Origin: Labrenzia sp. DG1229
GTDB taxonomy: Bacteria > Pseudomonadota > Alphaproteobacteria > Rhizobiales > Stappiaceae
DNA: 64,000 nucleotides
NCBI RefSeq assembly: GCF_000521215.1
Contig: NZ_KI928932.1
Span: 39,556 to 103,555 of the forward strand
Reading direction: 5' to 3'
A program made the position numbers and the translations under genes. Below the pieces are notes generated by a model. The model saw only the letters and a program-made list of their open reading frames with translations. It had not been told where the DNA came from and searched no databases. Shown here in pieces: positions 9,791-19,600 of this stretch (positions are counted from its first letter, which is position 1; every line of letters starts with the position of its first letter).

Positions 9791-10171
9791 ATGACGCAGA
9801 TAACAGTAACGATTAACGGCAAATCGTTTCGCATGGCCTGCGACGACGGCGAGGAAGACCGTCTGATGGGGCTGGCAGACCGATTCGATGGCTGGATATC
9901 GGAGCTGAAGGGCTCATTTGGAGAAATCGGCGACCAACGCCTGACGGTCATGGCCGGGATCATGGCGACGGACCAGTTGTCGGAACTTGAACGCAAAGTG
10001 AAGTCGCTTGAGCAGGATCTGGCGAACGCAAAGCAGCAACAGGTCGCTGCGCTGGACAACATGAGCCAGAACGAGGAAGAGTTATCCAGGGCTGTCAACA
10101 CGGCGGCTGCGCGGATCGAAAGCCTTGCCGACGGTCTGACCAAGAGCCTGCGGACCCAGGAACCGTCATAA
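9791..10171 (+). CDS. zapA: Cell division protein ZapA
   Basis: 126 residues. ZapA binds FtsZ and bundles protofilaments at the division site. The N-terminal globular region (MTQITVTINGKSFRMACDDG, then LADRFDGWISELKG) is the signature; a long coiled coil follows (about 60-115). Position upstream of 6S RNA and ygfA is the classic zapA-ssrS-ygfA arrangement. Start MTQITV fits the family. Confidence 0.93.
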   Translation: MTQITVTINGKSFRMACDDGEEDRLMGLADRFDGWISELKGSFGEIGDQRLTVMAGIMATDQLSELERKVKSLEQDLANAKQQQVAALDNMSQNEEELSRAVNTAAARIESLADGLTKSLRTQEPS

Positions 10172-10268
10172 ACGTTCCTGGTTTCGCATTCAGAAGAACT
10201 TCGTCAGTGACGGAATCGAGGCCGCTCTGGTAATTGCCGAAGAGCGGGTCTATATGCAGAAGTTGCGG

Positions 10269-10446
10269 CTGCCCGATACGTCAGGAACATTATCCCCGGG
10301 GCCTTACGCATTCCTTCGGGAGCTGTCCCTGCTCTGGGCCGTGGTCCGTTGCATACGGCGCCCACCTACATTGTAGGTTTCCCGGGATTGCAATTCCAAC
10401 GGTCGGACGGCTGCGCTTGCCTCTATGAACGGGGCAGTTCGGGCAG
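10269..10446 (+). ncRNA. ssrS: 6S RNA
   Basis: Between zapA and ygfA, the conserved seat of 6S RNA. The ends close as a perfect 8-bp stem, CTGCCCGA (10269-10276) with TCGGGCAG (10439-10446). The interior contains the alphaproteobacterial-type CATTATCCCCGGGGCCTTAC segment and GC-rich inner stems around a central bubble. A TATATG -10-like box at 10251-10256 would start transcription close to the closing stem. 6S RNA binds the housekeeping RNA polymerase holoenzyme by imitating an open promoter, mainly in stationary phase. Exact ends are estimated from the stem. Confidence 0.85.
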
Positions 10447-10469
10447 GACAACGAATTTCTTGAGAGCCC

Positions 10470-11048
10470 ATGACAGACGTAACGACACCTGCCGCCAAAA
10501 AAGATGCACTCAGAAAAGAGGCACTGGCCCGCCGCACGGCTATGGACGAGCTTGAGCGCATTGAAAAAAGCCTGCAACTCGTCGATCACAGTGAATCCCT
10601 GCCGCTTCCAGAAGGGACGGTAATCGCAGGATTCTGGCCGATACGAGACGAGATCGATCCCAGGCCTCTTCTCGACAGACTGCGTCAAAAGGGGCACAGG
10701 CTCAGCCTGCCCGTGATGACGGGGCCCAGCCTGATCTTCAGGAGCCTTGAAAGGGACACGGAACTGGTTTCTGCCGGTTTCGGCTGCCGCGAACCGGGGC
10801 CGGACGCGATGGAACTTCGCCCTGATGTCCTCCTTATGCCGCTGGCGGGCTTCGATGCCTCAGGCAACCGCATCGGATATGGCAGGGCCTACTACGACAC
10901 CACTATTTCGGGGCTTGAGAAGACCGGGGCTCTTCTGTGTATCGGCATTGCCTTTTCTCTTCAGGAGGTTGACCGCGTGCCGACAGAAGCGCATGACAAA
11001 CCTTTACACGGAATTCTGACCGAACAGGGCTACAGGTCGTTCGGCTGA
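10470..11048 (+). CDS. 5-formyltetrahydrofolate cyclo-ligase
   Basis: 192-residue member of the YgfA/MTHFS family, which converts 5-formyl-THF to 5,10-methenyl-THF using ATP. Seen: KKDALRKEALARR near the start, the folate/ATP loop PLAGFDASGNRIGYGRAYYD, and the C-terminal VDRVPTEAHDKPL. Starts 24 bases after the 6S RNA stem, the usual neighbourhood. Length matches the family. Confidence 0.95.
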   Translation: MTDVTTPAAKKDALRKEALARRTAMDELERIEKSLQLVDHSESLPLPEGTVIAGFWPIRDEIDPRPLLDRLRQKGHRLSLPVMTGPSLIFRSLERDTELVSAGFGCREPGPDAMELRPDVLLMPLAGFDASGNRIGYGRAYYDTTISGLEKTGALLCIGIAFSLQEVDRVPTEAHDKPLHGILTEQGYRSFG

Positions 11049-11062
11049 TCTGGCGAGGGTTT

Positions 11063-11893
11063 ATGCGTATTTTGTTTCTTGGCGATCTGGTCGGCCGCAC
11101 GGGCCGCACCGCCGTAATCGAGCAGCTTCCGGGAATTGTGGAAACCAACAGACTCGATTTCGTAATCGTCAACGGCGAAAACGCGGCTTCAGGCTTCGGT
11201 ATTACCGAGGCCATCCTGCAGGATGTTCTGGATGCTGGCGCGGATGTGGTTACAACCGGCAATCACGTTTGGGATCAGCGAGACACGCTCGTCTACATTG
11301 AGCGGCAGGATCGCTTGTTGCGACCGGTAAACTATCCGGCCGGCACCCCGGGTCGGGGAGCCCATCTGTACACCGCGCGCAACGGTGCGCAGGTGATGGT
11401 CGCAAATGTCATGGGCAGGGTGTTCATGGACGCGATGGACGATCCCTTCGCCGCCATCGACAAGGTGGTCGGCGAGTGTCCGCTCGGGCAGGTGGCCGAT
11501 GCCATTGTCATTGACATGCATGCGGAAGCTACAAGCGAAAAACAGGCGATGGGTCACTTTCTCGACGGGCGCGTTAGCCTGGTCGTGGGAACCCACACCC
11601 ATGTTCCGACCGCCGATCACCAGATCCTGGAGCAAGGGACGGCCTTCATGTCGGATGCTGGTATGTGCGGGTCCTATGACAGTGTGCTCGGGATGGAAAA
11701 AGAGGAACCGGTCAACCGCTTTCAGCGCAAGATTCCCGGATCCAGGTTCACACCCGCCACAGGTGTTGCAACGATTTGCGGTATCGCCATCGAAACTGAC
11801 GATCGCACGGGCCTTGCGGAACGGATTGAACCGCTTCGGATCGGCGGCCGGCTGGAACCGGTGCTGCCGTCATTCTGGAACACAGCCGGCTGA
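11063..11893 (+). CDS. YmdB-type metallophosphatase (TIGR00282 family)
   Basis: 276 residues. Metal-binding motifs of the calcineurin-like phosphoesterase family appear in order: GDLVGRTGR (6-14), [39 protein letters not shown]. Bacillus YmdB hydrolyses cyclic nucleotides; whether this homologue does the same is not shown by sequence. Starts 14 bases after ygfA, probably in one transcript, and leads to yebC. Confidence 0.93.
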   Translation: MRILFLGDLVGRTGRTAVIEQLPGIVETNRLDFVIVNGENAASGFGITEAILQDVLDAGADVVTTGNHVWDQRDTLVYIERQDRLLRPVNYPAGTPGRGAHLYTARNGAQVMVANVMGRVFMDAMDDPFAAIDKVVGECPLGQVADAIVIDMHAEATSEKQAMGHFLDGRVSLVVGTHTHVPTADHQILEQGTAFMSDAGMCGSYDSVLGMEKEEPVNRFQRKIPGSRFTPATGVATICGIAIETDDRTGLAERIEPLRIGGRLEPVLPSFWNTAG

Positions 11894-11994
11894 TCAAGTT
11901 CCTAGCTTCTTCTCCCCGCTGGATTTTCGCAGACAATTTGCCTATAAGCGGCCCAGTTTTCGTCAAGACCATCCTCAAAGAACCGAGAAGAGCC

Positions 11995-12741
11995 ATGGCA
12001 GGCCATTCAAAATTCAAGAACATCATGCACCGCAAGGGCCGTCAGGATGCCGCGCGGTCCAAGACGTTCTCCAAGCTTTCCAAGGAAATCACCGTTGCCG
12101 CGAAGATGGGCGACCCGGATCCGGATTCGAACCCGCGCCTGAGGCTGGCCGTGCAGAATGCCAAGGCACAGTCCATGCCGAAGGACAACATTCAGCGGGC
12201 AATCAACAAATCCCAGACCGGCGATGGCGACAGTTACGAAGAAATCCGCTACGAAGGCTATGGTCCTGCAGGCGTTGCCGTTGTCGTTGAGGCCTTGACC
12301 GACAATCGTAACCGGTCCGCGTCGAATATCCGTTCCTATTTTACAAAGTGTAGTGGGTCGCTCGGAGAAACCGGATCCGTTTCCTTCATGTTCGATCGCG
12401 TCGGCGAGATCGTGTACAAGCTGGAAGCCGGTGAGGCCGAAGCGGTGCTGGAAGCCGCGATCGAAGCAGGCGCTGAAGATGTCCAGTCCGACGAAAGCGG
12501 TCACACAATCTATGCGGCGTTCGAAGATCTCAACGATGTTGCCAAGGCATTGGAAGAAGCGCTGGGTGAAGCGGATTCCACCAAGATCATCTGGAAGCCA
12601 CAGAACCTGACGCCGGTCGATGCGGACAAGGCCCAGACCCTGCTGAAGCTGATCGACATGCTCGAGGATGACGATGATGTGCAGAACGTCTATTCGAATT
12701 TCGACGTCGATGAGGAAACAATGGAAGCCCTGGCGTCCTGA
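11995..12741 (+). CDS. YebC/PmpR family protein
   Basis: 248 residues starting [20 protein letters not shown], the hallmark of the YebC/TACO1 family, with the central acidic domain and DNIQRAINK and [12 protein letters not shown] motifs. Members act as transcription regulators or as translation factors easing polyproline stalls. The start at 11995 follows AAGAACCGAGAAGAGCC. In many alphaproteobacteria yebC precedes ruvC; here a MazG-like gene and a permease intervene. An intrinsic terminator follows. Confidence 0.95.
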   Translation: MAGHSKFKNIMHRKGRQDAARSKTFSKLSKEITVAAKMGDPDPDSNPRLRLAVQNAKAQSMPKDNIQRAINKSQTGDGDSYEEIRYEGYGPAGVAVVVEALTDNRNRSASNIRSYFTKCSGSLGETGSVSFMFDRVGEIVYKLEAGEAEAVLEAAIEAGAEDVQSDESGHTIYAAFEDLNDVAKALEEALGEADSTKIIWKPQNLTPVDADKAQTLLKLIDMLEDDDDVQNVYSNFDVDEETMEALAS

Positions 12742-12765
12742 CGTTTTGCGATTGCGGTTTGAAGA

Positions 12766-12790
12766 CCCCGGCCTGGCCGGGGTTTTTTTT
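12766..12790 (+). terminator. Rho-independent terminator after yebC
   Basis: CCCCGGCC-T-GGCCGGGG-type hairpin (12766-12782) followed by eight T residues. Textbook intrinsic terminator. Confidence 0.93.
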
Positions 12791-12828
12791 GTTTCAGGGT
12801 CCGCAAGCGAGCCTCACCCTGAACTCCC

Positions 12829-12853
12829 TTCCCCTTCTTAAGAAAAGGGGAGG
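12829..12853. repeat. Hairpin ahead of the MazG-like gene
   Basis: CCCCTT and AAGGGG arms around an AT-rich loop (CTTAAGAA), within a purine/pyrimidine-split stretch. It resembles the palindromic core of small intergenic repeats common in alphaproteobacterial chromosomes, but only one copy is visible in the window. Confidence 0.35.
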
Positions 12854-12888
12854 TCAAGTTGAACTTCCGAATAAACTGGAGAATTTCT

Positions 12889-13203
12889 ATGTTCGGAATC
12901 TACGAACTCACAAAGACAGATCCGAAATCGTTGCAGGAACGAGCCCTGAAACTGTCTGAAGAAGCTGGCGAACTGGCGCAGGCCGTTCTGTCGGTAACCA
13001 ACGCACCGGGCAGTGCTTACAAGAACCATTCGGTTGATGATGTGCGCGAAGAAGCTGTTGATGCTGCGATCGTTGCCCTGAGCCTGCTGGCGCATACCAC
13101 CGAAACCCGCGAGGAATTCGAAAACGAACTGCACCGCCTCATGATCGGAAAATGCGCAAAATGGAGCGAAAAAGTTGGTCCCCGGAGAGACTTACCGGAA
13201 TAG
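12889..13203 (+). CDS. MazG-like nucleotide pyrophosphohydrolase family protein
   Basis: 104 residues, all-alpha MazG/HisE-like fold. The metal-binding signature is visible as KLSEEAGELAQAV (EExxE) followed by the helix VDDVREEAVDAAIVALSLL (ExxD). Members hydrolyse nucleoside triphosphates or related diphosphate bonds; substrate unknown here. The start at 12889 has CTGGAGAATTTCT upstream; an ATG 30 bases earlier lacks a site. The 3' end overlaps the convergent TauE/SafE gene by 12 bases. Confidence 0.8.
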   Translation: MFGIYELTKTDPKSLQERALKLSEEAGELAQAVLSVTNAPGSAYKNHSVDDVREEAVDAAIVALSLLAHTTETREEFENELHRLMIGKCAKWSEKVGPRRDLPE

Positions 13204-13953
13204 AGGGTCGAGTGCTGGCATGCTGGTCAGCGCTGCCATCGCGATCAGGACATAGGCGACTTTTCTATAAACCGCGGGATCAGCTTTGCTGAAACCGCGC
13301 GCGCCGGCGAAGATCGCCAGGCCATAGACCGGGACGGCCATGATCAGCAGGCGAAAAACTTCCTGCGTGAAAAACCCATTCAAGGTGTAGGCGACGAATG
13401 TCCCGATGCTTGCAAGCGTGAAAAAGACAATCATGTTGGCTCTCACGATTGCCGGATCATTCGAGCTGGACAGCCACATTGCGACCACGGGTGGTGCGGA
13501 GACCTGTGAAATGCCGCCAAGAACTCCCGAAACGCTGCCAGTTGCAAATGAAACCGCTGCTGCAGGCTGCCTGTGATACCGCCAACCGGAAATCAACAGT
13601 GCCAGGAGACAGGTGACGATTGCAAAGATCGTCCACCGCAAGATCAGGACGTCGGTACTCGCAAGCAGCCAGGCGCCCAGATGAACGAAAATCACGGCGC
13701 CAAAGGCAGCCGGCAGAACGGTTGCCCAATTGCAGTGCCTGACAGCACGGATCAGCAGGGGCAGGGTTACGATGCTGTCTATGAACAGAAATGTGGCCGC
13801 CGCAGTGGCGGGTGGAACGACACTTGTTGCAACCGGAATGAAAATCATTCCTGCTCCAAAACCGGAAAACCCCCTCACGCAACCCGCCACAAAGAGAACC
13901 GATGCAAGGAACAGCAGCAATTCAGGTGTGAAAGAGTCGAAAATTCCAAGCAT
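13192..13953 (-). CDS. TauE/SafE family permease
   Basis: 253 residues with about seven to eight membrane spans. The family landmark GFSGFGAGMIFIPVATS occurs near residue 30 and its half-repeat FATGSVSGVLGGISQVSAPP near 140. Members export or import sulfite, sulfoacetate or other organic anions; no substrate is evident. It stands alone on the minus strand between two plus-strand units, overlapping the 3' end of the MazG-like gene. Confidence 0.88.
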   Translation of the reverse strand: MLGIFDSFTPELLLFLASVLFVAGCVRGFSGFGAGMIFIPVATSVVPPATAAATFLFIDSIVTLPLLIRAVRHCNWATVLPAAFGAVIFVHLGAWLLASTDVLILRWTIFAIVTCLLALLISGWRYHRQPAAAVSFATGSVSGVLGGISQVSAPPVVAMWLSSSNDPAIVRANMIVFFTLASIGTFVAYTLNGFFTQEVFRLLIMAVPVYGLAIFAGARGFSKADPAVYRKVAYVLIAMAALTSMPALDPLFR

Positions 13954-14152
13954 GAATGCGCACCAGCGGATAGTTACAGATCGACATCAAAACCGGATAT
14001 GATTGTGGTCGGCGGCTTTGCGGCGAAGGCCCGGATGAAACAGTCCCCAGTCTTGCCGGCGCAGCCGTACCCGCGGGTTTTGGACAGGCTTTCCGGTGGT
14101 AAGCCGCGCTTTCGCTGGCGTCAACGAGGAAGTTTTGTTACCGGTTTGTTCC

Positions 14153-14668
14153 ATGACACATGCGATTCGATTGCTCGGAATTGATCCGGGATTGCGGCGC
14201 ACCGGCTGGGGGATGATCGTAACGGCTGGAAACCGGCTGTCTTTCATCGCGTCCGGTACGGTCACCTCCGACAACAGGAAGAGCCTGGCCGAGCGCCTTG
14301 TGGAGTTGCACGACGGGCTCCGCGAGGTTGTCAGTCGGCATGACCCGATGGAAGCTGCGGTCGAGCATACCTTCGTCAACAAGGATGCGGGAGCGACACT
14401 GAAGCTTGGACAGGCGCGCGGTATAGCGTTGCTCGTGCCATCACTTGCAGGATTGCCGGTTGCCGAATACGCGCCCAACCTGGTCAAGAAAACCGTCGTT
14501 GGCACGGGCCACGCGGAAAAGGAACAGATCCGGGCCATGGTGAAGATCCTCATGCCGAAGGCAACTTTCAATTCAGACGATGCCGCGGATGCGCTTGCAA
14601 TTGCCATCTGCCATGCTCAGCACCGGGGCAGTGCGTCGGCGCGTCTTGCAGCGCAGGGGGCGGCATGA
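14153..14668 (+). CDS. ruvC: Crossover junction endodeoxyribonuclease RuvC
   Basis: 171 residues. Cuts Holliday junctions symmetrically as part of RuvABC. RNase H-like fold: the first strand carries the acidic [16 protein letters not shown] (Asp11); further catalytic acids are in MEAAVEHTF and the C-terminal [15 protein letters not shown]. The start at 14153 gives the family-typical MTHAIR. Stop overlaps the ruvA start (ATGA), so the two are translationally coupled. Confidence 0.97.
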   Translation: MTHAIRLLGIDPGLRRTGWGMIVTAGNRLSFIASGTVTSDNRKSLAERLVELHDGLREVVSRHDPMEAAVEHTFVNKDAGATLKLGQARGIALLVPSLAGLPVAEYAPNLVKKTVVGTGHAEKEQIRAMVKILMPKATFNSDDAADALAIAICHAQHRGSASARLAAQGAA

Positions 14669-15282
14669 TCGGCAAACTCAAAGGTACGATCGACAGTTAC
14701 GGCGAAGACCACGTGATCCTCGATGTTCACGGCGTCGGTTATCAGGTTCATTGTCCTGCGCGTATTCTGCAGGGATTGCCGCGCGCGGGAGAAGCAGCGG
14801 TGCTCTTCATCGAAACGATTGTGCGCGAGGACATGATCAGGCTCTACGGTTTCGGGCACGAATCCGAACGGGAATGGTTCCGTATTCTGATGACGGTTCA
14901 AGGGGTGGGAGCCAAGGTTGCGCTCGGAATCCTCGGTATTCTCAAGGCGAGCGAGGTTGCCAATGCGATTGCGCTGGGTGACAAAGCCACGATTTCACGC
15001 GCGCCGGGTGTCGGCAAACGGGTGGCGGAGCGGCTGCTGACCGAGCTCAAGGACAAGGCTCCGGGACTTGCAAGTGTCGATCAGGGCACGATCGCTGTAT
15101 CGCAGAGCGTTTCGGAAAACGTGGCAGCCCGGCCTGTTGCGGAAGCGGTTTCCGCGCTGACAAATCTGGGCTATGCACAGGCGCAGGCGAGTGCGGCTGT
15201 TGCCAAGGCCATGCAATCGGCTGGCGAGGACGCATCGACCGAGACACTGATCCGCCTCGGCTTGAAGGAATTGGCTGTATGA
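14665..15282 (+). CDS. ruvA: Holliday junction branch migration protein RuvA
   Basis: 205 residues; tetramer that binds the four-way junction and loads RuvB. N-terminal OB fold ([20 protein letters not shown]), two helix-hairpin-helix motifs ([13 protein letters not shown] and [14 protein letters not shown]), flexible linker, and C-terminal RuvB-binding three-helix domain ending [11 protein letters not shown]. Overlaps ruvC by four bases and the small downstream membrane protein by four bases. Confidence 0.97.
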   Translation: MIGKLKGTIDSYGEDHVILDVHGVGYQVHCPARILQGLPRAGEAAVLFIETIVREDMIRLYGFGHESEREWFRILMTVQGVGAKVALGILGILKASEVANAIALGDKATISRAPGVGKRVAERLLTELKDKAPGLASVDQGTIAVSQSVSENVAARPVAEAVSALTNLGYAQAQASAAVAKAMQSAGEDASTETLIRLGLKELAV

Positions 15283-15524
15283 TAGCCTTAACCTACACGG
15301 TTATTGCGATTGTTTTTGTAACCTTTGGCATCGGCGGGATCATGTATCTCGATCACCGCTTCTCCCAGTCTGTCGGAGACCGGCAATTTGCCATGAAGGG
15401 ACGCCGGATCGATACGGACGACCCTTTTGTGCGCAGTCAGTTTCGTAAGTTCCATGCGCTCAGGGTCGCCTGGTCGATCCTGCTCATCGTGCTCTTGTTT
15501 GTGGTCGTAAGCCATGTCGGATGA
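15279..15524 (+). CDS. Small two-span membrane protein between ruvA and ruvB
   Basis: 81 residues, unrecognised. Two hydrophobic segments (about 3-24, [20 protein letters not shown], and 65-79, [17 protein letters not shown]) flank a basic cytoplasmic-type loop with DHRFSQS and [16 protein letters not shown]. Its ATG overlaps the ruvA stop (ATGA) and its 3' end overlaps ruvB by 11 bases, so it is locked into the operon by translational coupling. No known role for a membrane protein in RuvAB action is implied; it may simply be a conserved passenger. Confidence 0.75.
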   Translation: MIALTYTVIAIVFVTFGIGGIMYLDHRFSQSVGDRQFAMKGRRIDTDDPFVRSQFRKFHALRVAWSILLIVLLFVVVSHVG

Positions 15525-16554
15525 CAGCCGTATAATAACGCCGGAAATCCGCGGCGATGAAATCGACAGCACCATGCGTCCCCAGGTGCTGGACGATTTT
15601 GTCGGTCAGGCGCAGGCACGTGCCAACCTGAAGGTTTTCATCGGGGCGGCAAAAGCCCGCGGCGAAGCACTGGACCACGTGCTCTTCGTTGGCCCTCCGG
15701 GCCTGGGAAAGACCACGCTGGCCCAGATCATGGCGCGTGAACTCGGTGTCAATTTCCGGGCAACCTCCGGACCGGTGATAGCAAAATCGGGAGATCTTGC
15801 GGCGCTGCTGACCAATCTTGAAGAACGGGATGTTCTGTTCATCGACGAAATCCATCGTTTGAATCCAGCGGTGGAGGAAGTGCTCTATCCTGCGATGGAG
15901 GATTATCAGCTGGACCTGATCATCGGAGAAGGGCCTGCTGCACGTTCGGTCAAGATTGACCTTGCAAAATTCACTCTGGTTGCCGCAACAACGCGCCTCG
16001 GGCTTCTCACCACCCCGTTGAGGGACCGTTTCGGTATACCTGTGCGCTTGCAGTTCTATACAATCGAGGAACTGGAACATATCGTCAAACGCGGTGCTTC
16101 GATCATGGAGATCGGCATAGCCGAAGACGGTGCACGCGAGATTGCCAAGCGATCGCGCGGGACGCCACGTATCGCCGGCCGCCTGCTCAGGCGGGTCCGG
16201 GATTTTGCCATCGTTGAGGGTATTGAAAGGGTCGACAGGGCGCTTGCCGACAGGGCTCTGTTGCAACTCGAAGTGGACAGCGCCGGCCTCGACGGACTTG
16301 ATCGCAGGTATCTCAAGCAAATCGCCGTCAATTTCGGCGGCGGACCGGTCGGCATCGAAACGATTGCGGCGGCTTTGTCAGAGCCCAGGGATGCAATCGA
16401 GGAAATTGTTGAGCCCTACCTGATCCAGAACGGGTTTTTGCAGCGCACTCCACGCGGTCGTCTTCTGACGCCAATGGCCTTCGCTCACCTCGGCCTTGCA
16501 GTACCCGAGCGGTCCGAAACTTCCCAGATGGGGCTGTTTGCCGACCCGGAATAG
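15514..16554 (+). CDS. ruvB: Holliday junction branch migration helicase RuvB
   Basis: 346 residues. Hexameric AAA+ motor of branch migration. Walker [10 protein letters not shown] (60-68), Walker B LFIDEIHR (108-115), sensor 1 AATTR, sensor 2 region [18 protein letters not shown], and C-terminal winged helix with [18 protein letters not shown]. No good Shine-Dalgarno before 15514, as expected for coupling to the overlapping upstream gene. Confidence 0.97.
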   Translation: MSDDSRIITPEIRGDEIDSTMRPQVLDDFVGQAQARANLKVFIGAAKARGEALDHVLFVGPPGLGKTTLAQIMARELGVNFRATSGPVIAKSGDLAALLTNLEERDVLFIDEIHRLNPAVEEVLYPAMEDYQLDLIIGEGPAARSVKIDLAKFTLVAATTRLGLLTTPLRDRFGIPVRLQFYTIEELEHIVKRGASIMEIGIAEDGAREIAKRSRGTPRIAGRLLRRVRDFAIVEGIERVDRALADRALLQLEVDSAGLDGLDRRYLKQIAVNFGGGPVGIETIAAALSEPRDAIEEIVEPYLIQNGFLQRTPRGRLLTPMAFAHLGLAVPERSETSQMGLFADPE

Positions 16555-16672
16555 AAGGTTCACCTGAAGTAATTCGCGCAACCCGTCAAAATTATCAGGA
16601 GACGCGCCTTCTCGGTTAAGTCTTTGTTGGCGAATCTCTTCCTATTGTCCCGTTAACTATGCGGGGGACACT

Positions 16673-18784
16673 ATGCGTAAGCGGCTTTCATCAAAACTGG
16701 CTCTTATGTTCTTGGCTGGCGCACTGACGATGTGCGTGGCTATTGTTACGGTTACGTCAACTCTGTCACGCGACGTGGCGAACGGTCAGGCGGACAACAG
16801 CCTGCAAAGCGCAACCAAGGCCAAACAAAAGGTTCTGGAACTGGCGCTGGACCAGATCATGTACAGTGCGAAGTTTTTCGTTTCGCTCGAAGAGGCCAAA
16901 GACAGTCTCATGAAGACGATGGTCGGCTGGAAGAATCTGAAGGAGGGTCAGCAGGAAACGCTCCGCAAGATCTTCGTGACGGATAATCCGCATCCGCCGC
17001 AAGAGCGTCATCTGCTCCTGGAACCGGCGGAATCGAACTATTACGTGAACAATCACAAGGTCGTTCACCCGGTCTATCAGGACGTTGTTTCCCAGGGACT
17101 TTTCTCCGACGCGGCACTCGCCAATCCGGACGGCTTCATTACCTACAGCTATCGCAAGGGCCCCGAATTCGCATTCCATGTCGAAGACGAAGAGATCAGT
17201 GGCAATCCCGTCCAGATGGCGATGGGCAAACTGTATGAAGCTGCCAATGCCGAAACGCTTGCCGCGGGCCAGATCTATTCATCCGGTTTCGTCGCAGGCA
17301 AGGATGGCAAGGTTTCGCTGGTACTTGCTGCTCCGGTCTTTTATCTGGACCGCTTCTTCGGCGCTGTTGCCTTCAGTACGGACATGCAAAAGTTGGCTGC
17401 GCTCCTGAACGAACCGACTGGTATCGGTGAAAGCGAGCAGATCTTTCTTGTCGACGCGTCTGGAATGCTGGTGCAACTGGATCAGGCCGGCGGGGCCGCT
17501 GCTGTGTATTCGCTCGCGGATATCGCTGCAGGAGACCGCCTCATTGCACTGAATGGCAGCGATTACCGGTACGCCGAAGCACAAAACAGTTTCGAGAACA
17601 CGCCGTATGGAGTGGTTGAAGCTGTCAAGCAGACGGAACTGGCGGCCGCGGCGGATCGCATCACTTACGGCGCAATCATCTCAGGCTTTCTTTGTCTCGT
17701 CCCTGTTGTCGGCCTCATCTGGTGGGTAACGCGGCGCATGTTTGCACCGATGGAGCACCTTTCGGTTGCGGCAAGCAAGATTGCCGATGGGGATCTCGAG
17801 GTGGCCGTGGATGCGACCGAACGGCAAGACGAAATTGGCCGCATGGCGCGGTGTATCGAGGTCTTCAAGGATAATTCCCTCGAACGGGAGCGCCTCGCCT
17901 CGGAACGCAAGGTCGGGCACATCGCCCGAGAAAAACGTGAAAAGCTGATTGATTCGCTGATCGCTGATTTCCGCGCCGAATCGCAATCCGTGCTGGAACT
18001 TGTCGAAACCAATATTTCCAGGGTCGAGGACGTGTCGTCCGCTTTGAACGAACGCTCGACATCTGCGACCGAACAGGGCCAGGCGGCTGTTTCAACATCT
18101 GAAAACGCATCTTCCAACGTCGAGGCCGTGGCATCGGCAACGGAAGAGTTGAATGCTTCCATTTCGGAGATCTCCCGACAGGTTGAAACGACCGCTTCAA
18201 TTGTCGAGCAGACGACTGCCGCTGCTCAGGGATCCAATGCCAAGATCTCCGGGCTTGCCGAAGCCGCCAACAAGATCGGAGACGTGTTGTCCCTGATCTC
18301 GGAAATCGCGGAACAGACCAATCTGCTGGCGCTGAACGCGACGATCGAGGCGGCGCGCGCAGGCGATGCCGGCAAGGGGTTTGCCGTTGTCGCGTCCGAA
18401 GTGAAATCGCTCGCCGGACAAACGGCAAAGGCAACGGAAGAGATTTCAGCACAGATTGCGGCGATCCAGGCCTCAACGTCGGAAGCTGTTGAAGAAATTG
18501 CGCGGGTTTCGGAATCTGTAGAGGAAGTTAATTCCTACACCATCACGATTTCCGAAGCCGTACAGCAGCAGGGATCCGCGACGGGCGAGATATCCCGAAA
18601 TGTCGCCGAAGCCGCAGATGGAACGCGCAGCGTTGCGACAACAGTTGCTTCCCTGAACGAGGGCGTTGCGGAAAATTCAACTGCGGTCGGTGATATGCTG
18701 ACTGCAACGCTGGAAATGAAGCAACAGGCCGAACAGATCCGGGCCTCGGTGGAGAAATTCCTTTCCGAGGTTGCAGCTGCCTGA
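16673..18784 (+). CDS. Methyl-accepting chemotaxis protein
   Basis: 703 residues. First membrane span about 10-30, a long periplasmic sensor region (about 31-330, ligand unknown, likely double-Cache-like), second span about 332-354 ([18 protein letters not shown]), HAMP domain beginning [10 protein letters not shown], and a cytoplasmic signalling domain whose hairpin tip [13 protein letters not shown] begins at residue 544. No CheR-tethering pentapeptide at the C-terminus (ends EVAAA). Likely feeds a CheA such as the one encoded at 49574-52372. Monocistronic, with a terminator after it. Confidence 0.95.
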   Translation: MRKRLSSKLALMFLAGALTMCVAIVTVTSTLSRDVANGQADNSLQSATKAKQKVLELALDQIMYSAKFFVSLEEAKDSLMKTMVGWKNLKEGQQETLRKIFVTDNPHPPQERHLLLEPAESNYYVNNHKVVHPVYQDVVSQGLFSDAALANPDGFITYSYRKGPEFAFHVEDEEISGNPVQMAMGKLYEAANAETLAAGQIYSSGFVAGKDGKVSLVLAAPVFYLDRFFGAVAFSTDMQKLAALLNEPTGIGESEQIFLVDASGMLVQLDQAGGAAAVYSLADIAAGDRLIALNGSDYRYAEAQNSFENTPYGVVEAVKQTELAAAADRITYGAIISGFLCLVPVVGLIWWVTRRMFAPMEHLSVAASKIADGDLEVAVDATERQDEIGRMARCIEVFKDNSLERERLASERKVGHIAREKREKLIDSLIADFRAESQSVLELVETNISRVEDVSSALNERSTSATEQGQAAVSTSENASSNVEAVASATEELNASISEISRQVETTASIVEQTTAAAQGSNAKISGLAEAANKIGDVLSLISEIAEQTNLLALNATIEAARAGDAGKGFAVVASEVKSLAGQTAKATEEISAQIAAIQASTSEAVEEIARVSESVEEVNSYTITISEAVQQQGSATGEISRNVAEAADGTRSVATTVASLNEGVAENSTAVGDMLTATLEMKQQAEQIRASVEKFLSEVAAA

Positions 18785-18806
18785 TTGCGAACCTAGGTAT
18801 GCGACG

Positions 18807-18839
18807 GGCCTTCCGGTCAGGAGACCGGAGGCCTTTTGC
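18807..18839 (+). terminator. Rho-independent terminator after the chemoreceptor gene
   Basis: Stem GGCCTTCCGGTC / GACCGGAGGCC with one bulged base and an AGGA loop, followed by TTTT and, after GCA, six more T residues. Confidence 0.85.
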
Positions 18840-18865
18840 ATTTTTTCAATTGTGAGGAAAGCGCC

Positions 18866-19333
18866 GTGACGGAATGGCCGGACCTGTCGGGTCGCCTGGA
18901 AGAAGGTGGCCATGTGCTCCCAGTGCGCGTGTACTATGAGGACACCGATTTCACCGGTATCGTCTATCACGGTGCCTATGTGCGGTTTTTCGAGCGCGCA
19001 CGGTCCGATTTTCTTCGCCTGATGGGTATTCATCACAAGGAGCTGGCGGAAGGCGCGCACGGCAGTGCGCTGGCCTTCGCCGTCCGTGGGATGACGCTCG
19101 ACTTTCAAAAACCGGCGCGGATCGACGATATCCTGCAGGTTCACACCAGTCTGTCGGAATACAGGGGCGCCAGAATCAAACTCGACCAGCTTGCCTACAG
19201 AGATGAAGAACTACTCGTTTCCGCCGCTGTTACCGTTGCCGTGATCACGAATGAAGGCAGGCCGACACGGTTGCCTGTCAAACTTTCCGAAAAACTTGCC
19301 CGTCATGCTCCGGACGATTTACTCGATGGATGA
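18866..19333 (+). CDS. ybgC: Acyl-CoA thioesterase YbgC
   Basis: 155-residue hot-dog-fold thioesterase of the 4-hydroxybenzoyl-CoA thioesterase family, the usual first gene of the tol-pal cluster. The active-site motif YYEDTDFTG holds Asp26 and Asp28, followed by VYHGAYVRFFERAR. GTG at 18866 is chosen: GAGGAAAGCGCC is an excellent ribosome site, while the earlier TTG lies inside the terminator. YbgC acts on acyl-CoA/ACP near phospholipid enzymes in E. coli. A 267-base spacer separates it from tolQ. Confidence 0.93.
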   Translation: MTEWPDLSGRLEEGGHVLPVRVYYEDTDFTGIVYHGAYVRFFERARSDFLRLMGIHHKELAEGAHGSALAFAVRGMTLDFQKPARIDDILQVHTSLSEYRGARIKLDQLAYRDEELLVSAAVTVAVITNEGRPTRLPVKLSEKLARHAPDDLLDG

Positions 19334-19600
19334 ATGATTTGCGGGCAGCGCGCGACCGACCGGCCTCAAGAACTCGGTAAATTATTGTAAAACAGATTCC
19401 GACGTTAATCTTGCAGTAACCTTAATTGATTCCTTTTAAGAAGAGCTCGCTTTGCTCGGCGAAGTCCCAGTTTTGACAAATTCAAACGTCAGAGAGGCGG
19501 CTGGATATCGAAAGCTGGCGTTTTGAGTCCGGACTGCTGCTTCAGTCTCCGGAGACATGGATAGACAACAACGTCAGACGGCCCAGGGGTCATTGAATTT
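19334..19600. other. Spacer before tolQ
   Basis: 267 bases without a gene. AT-rich with several TTAA half-sites (around 19405-19440) and three GANTC sites. No unambiguous promoter. A TTGACA at 19473-19478 lacks a matching -10. Confidence 0.4.

Noticed and set aside
10232..10256. TTGCCG and TATATG as a 6S RNA promoter pair
   Set aside because: Spacing is only about 12 bases; TATATG alone may still be the -10, but no -35 is clear.
16610..16660. TTAA half-sites upstream of the chemoreceptor as a CtrA box
   Set aside because: The two TTAA words are tens of bases apart, not at the seven-base spacing.
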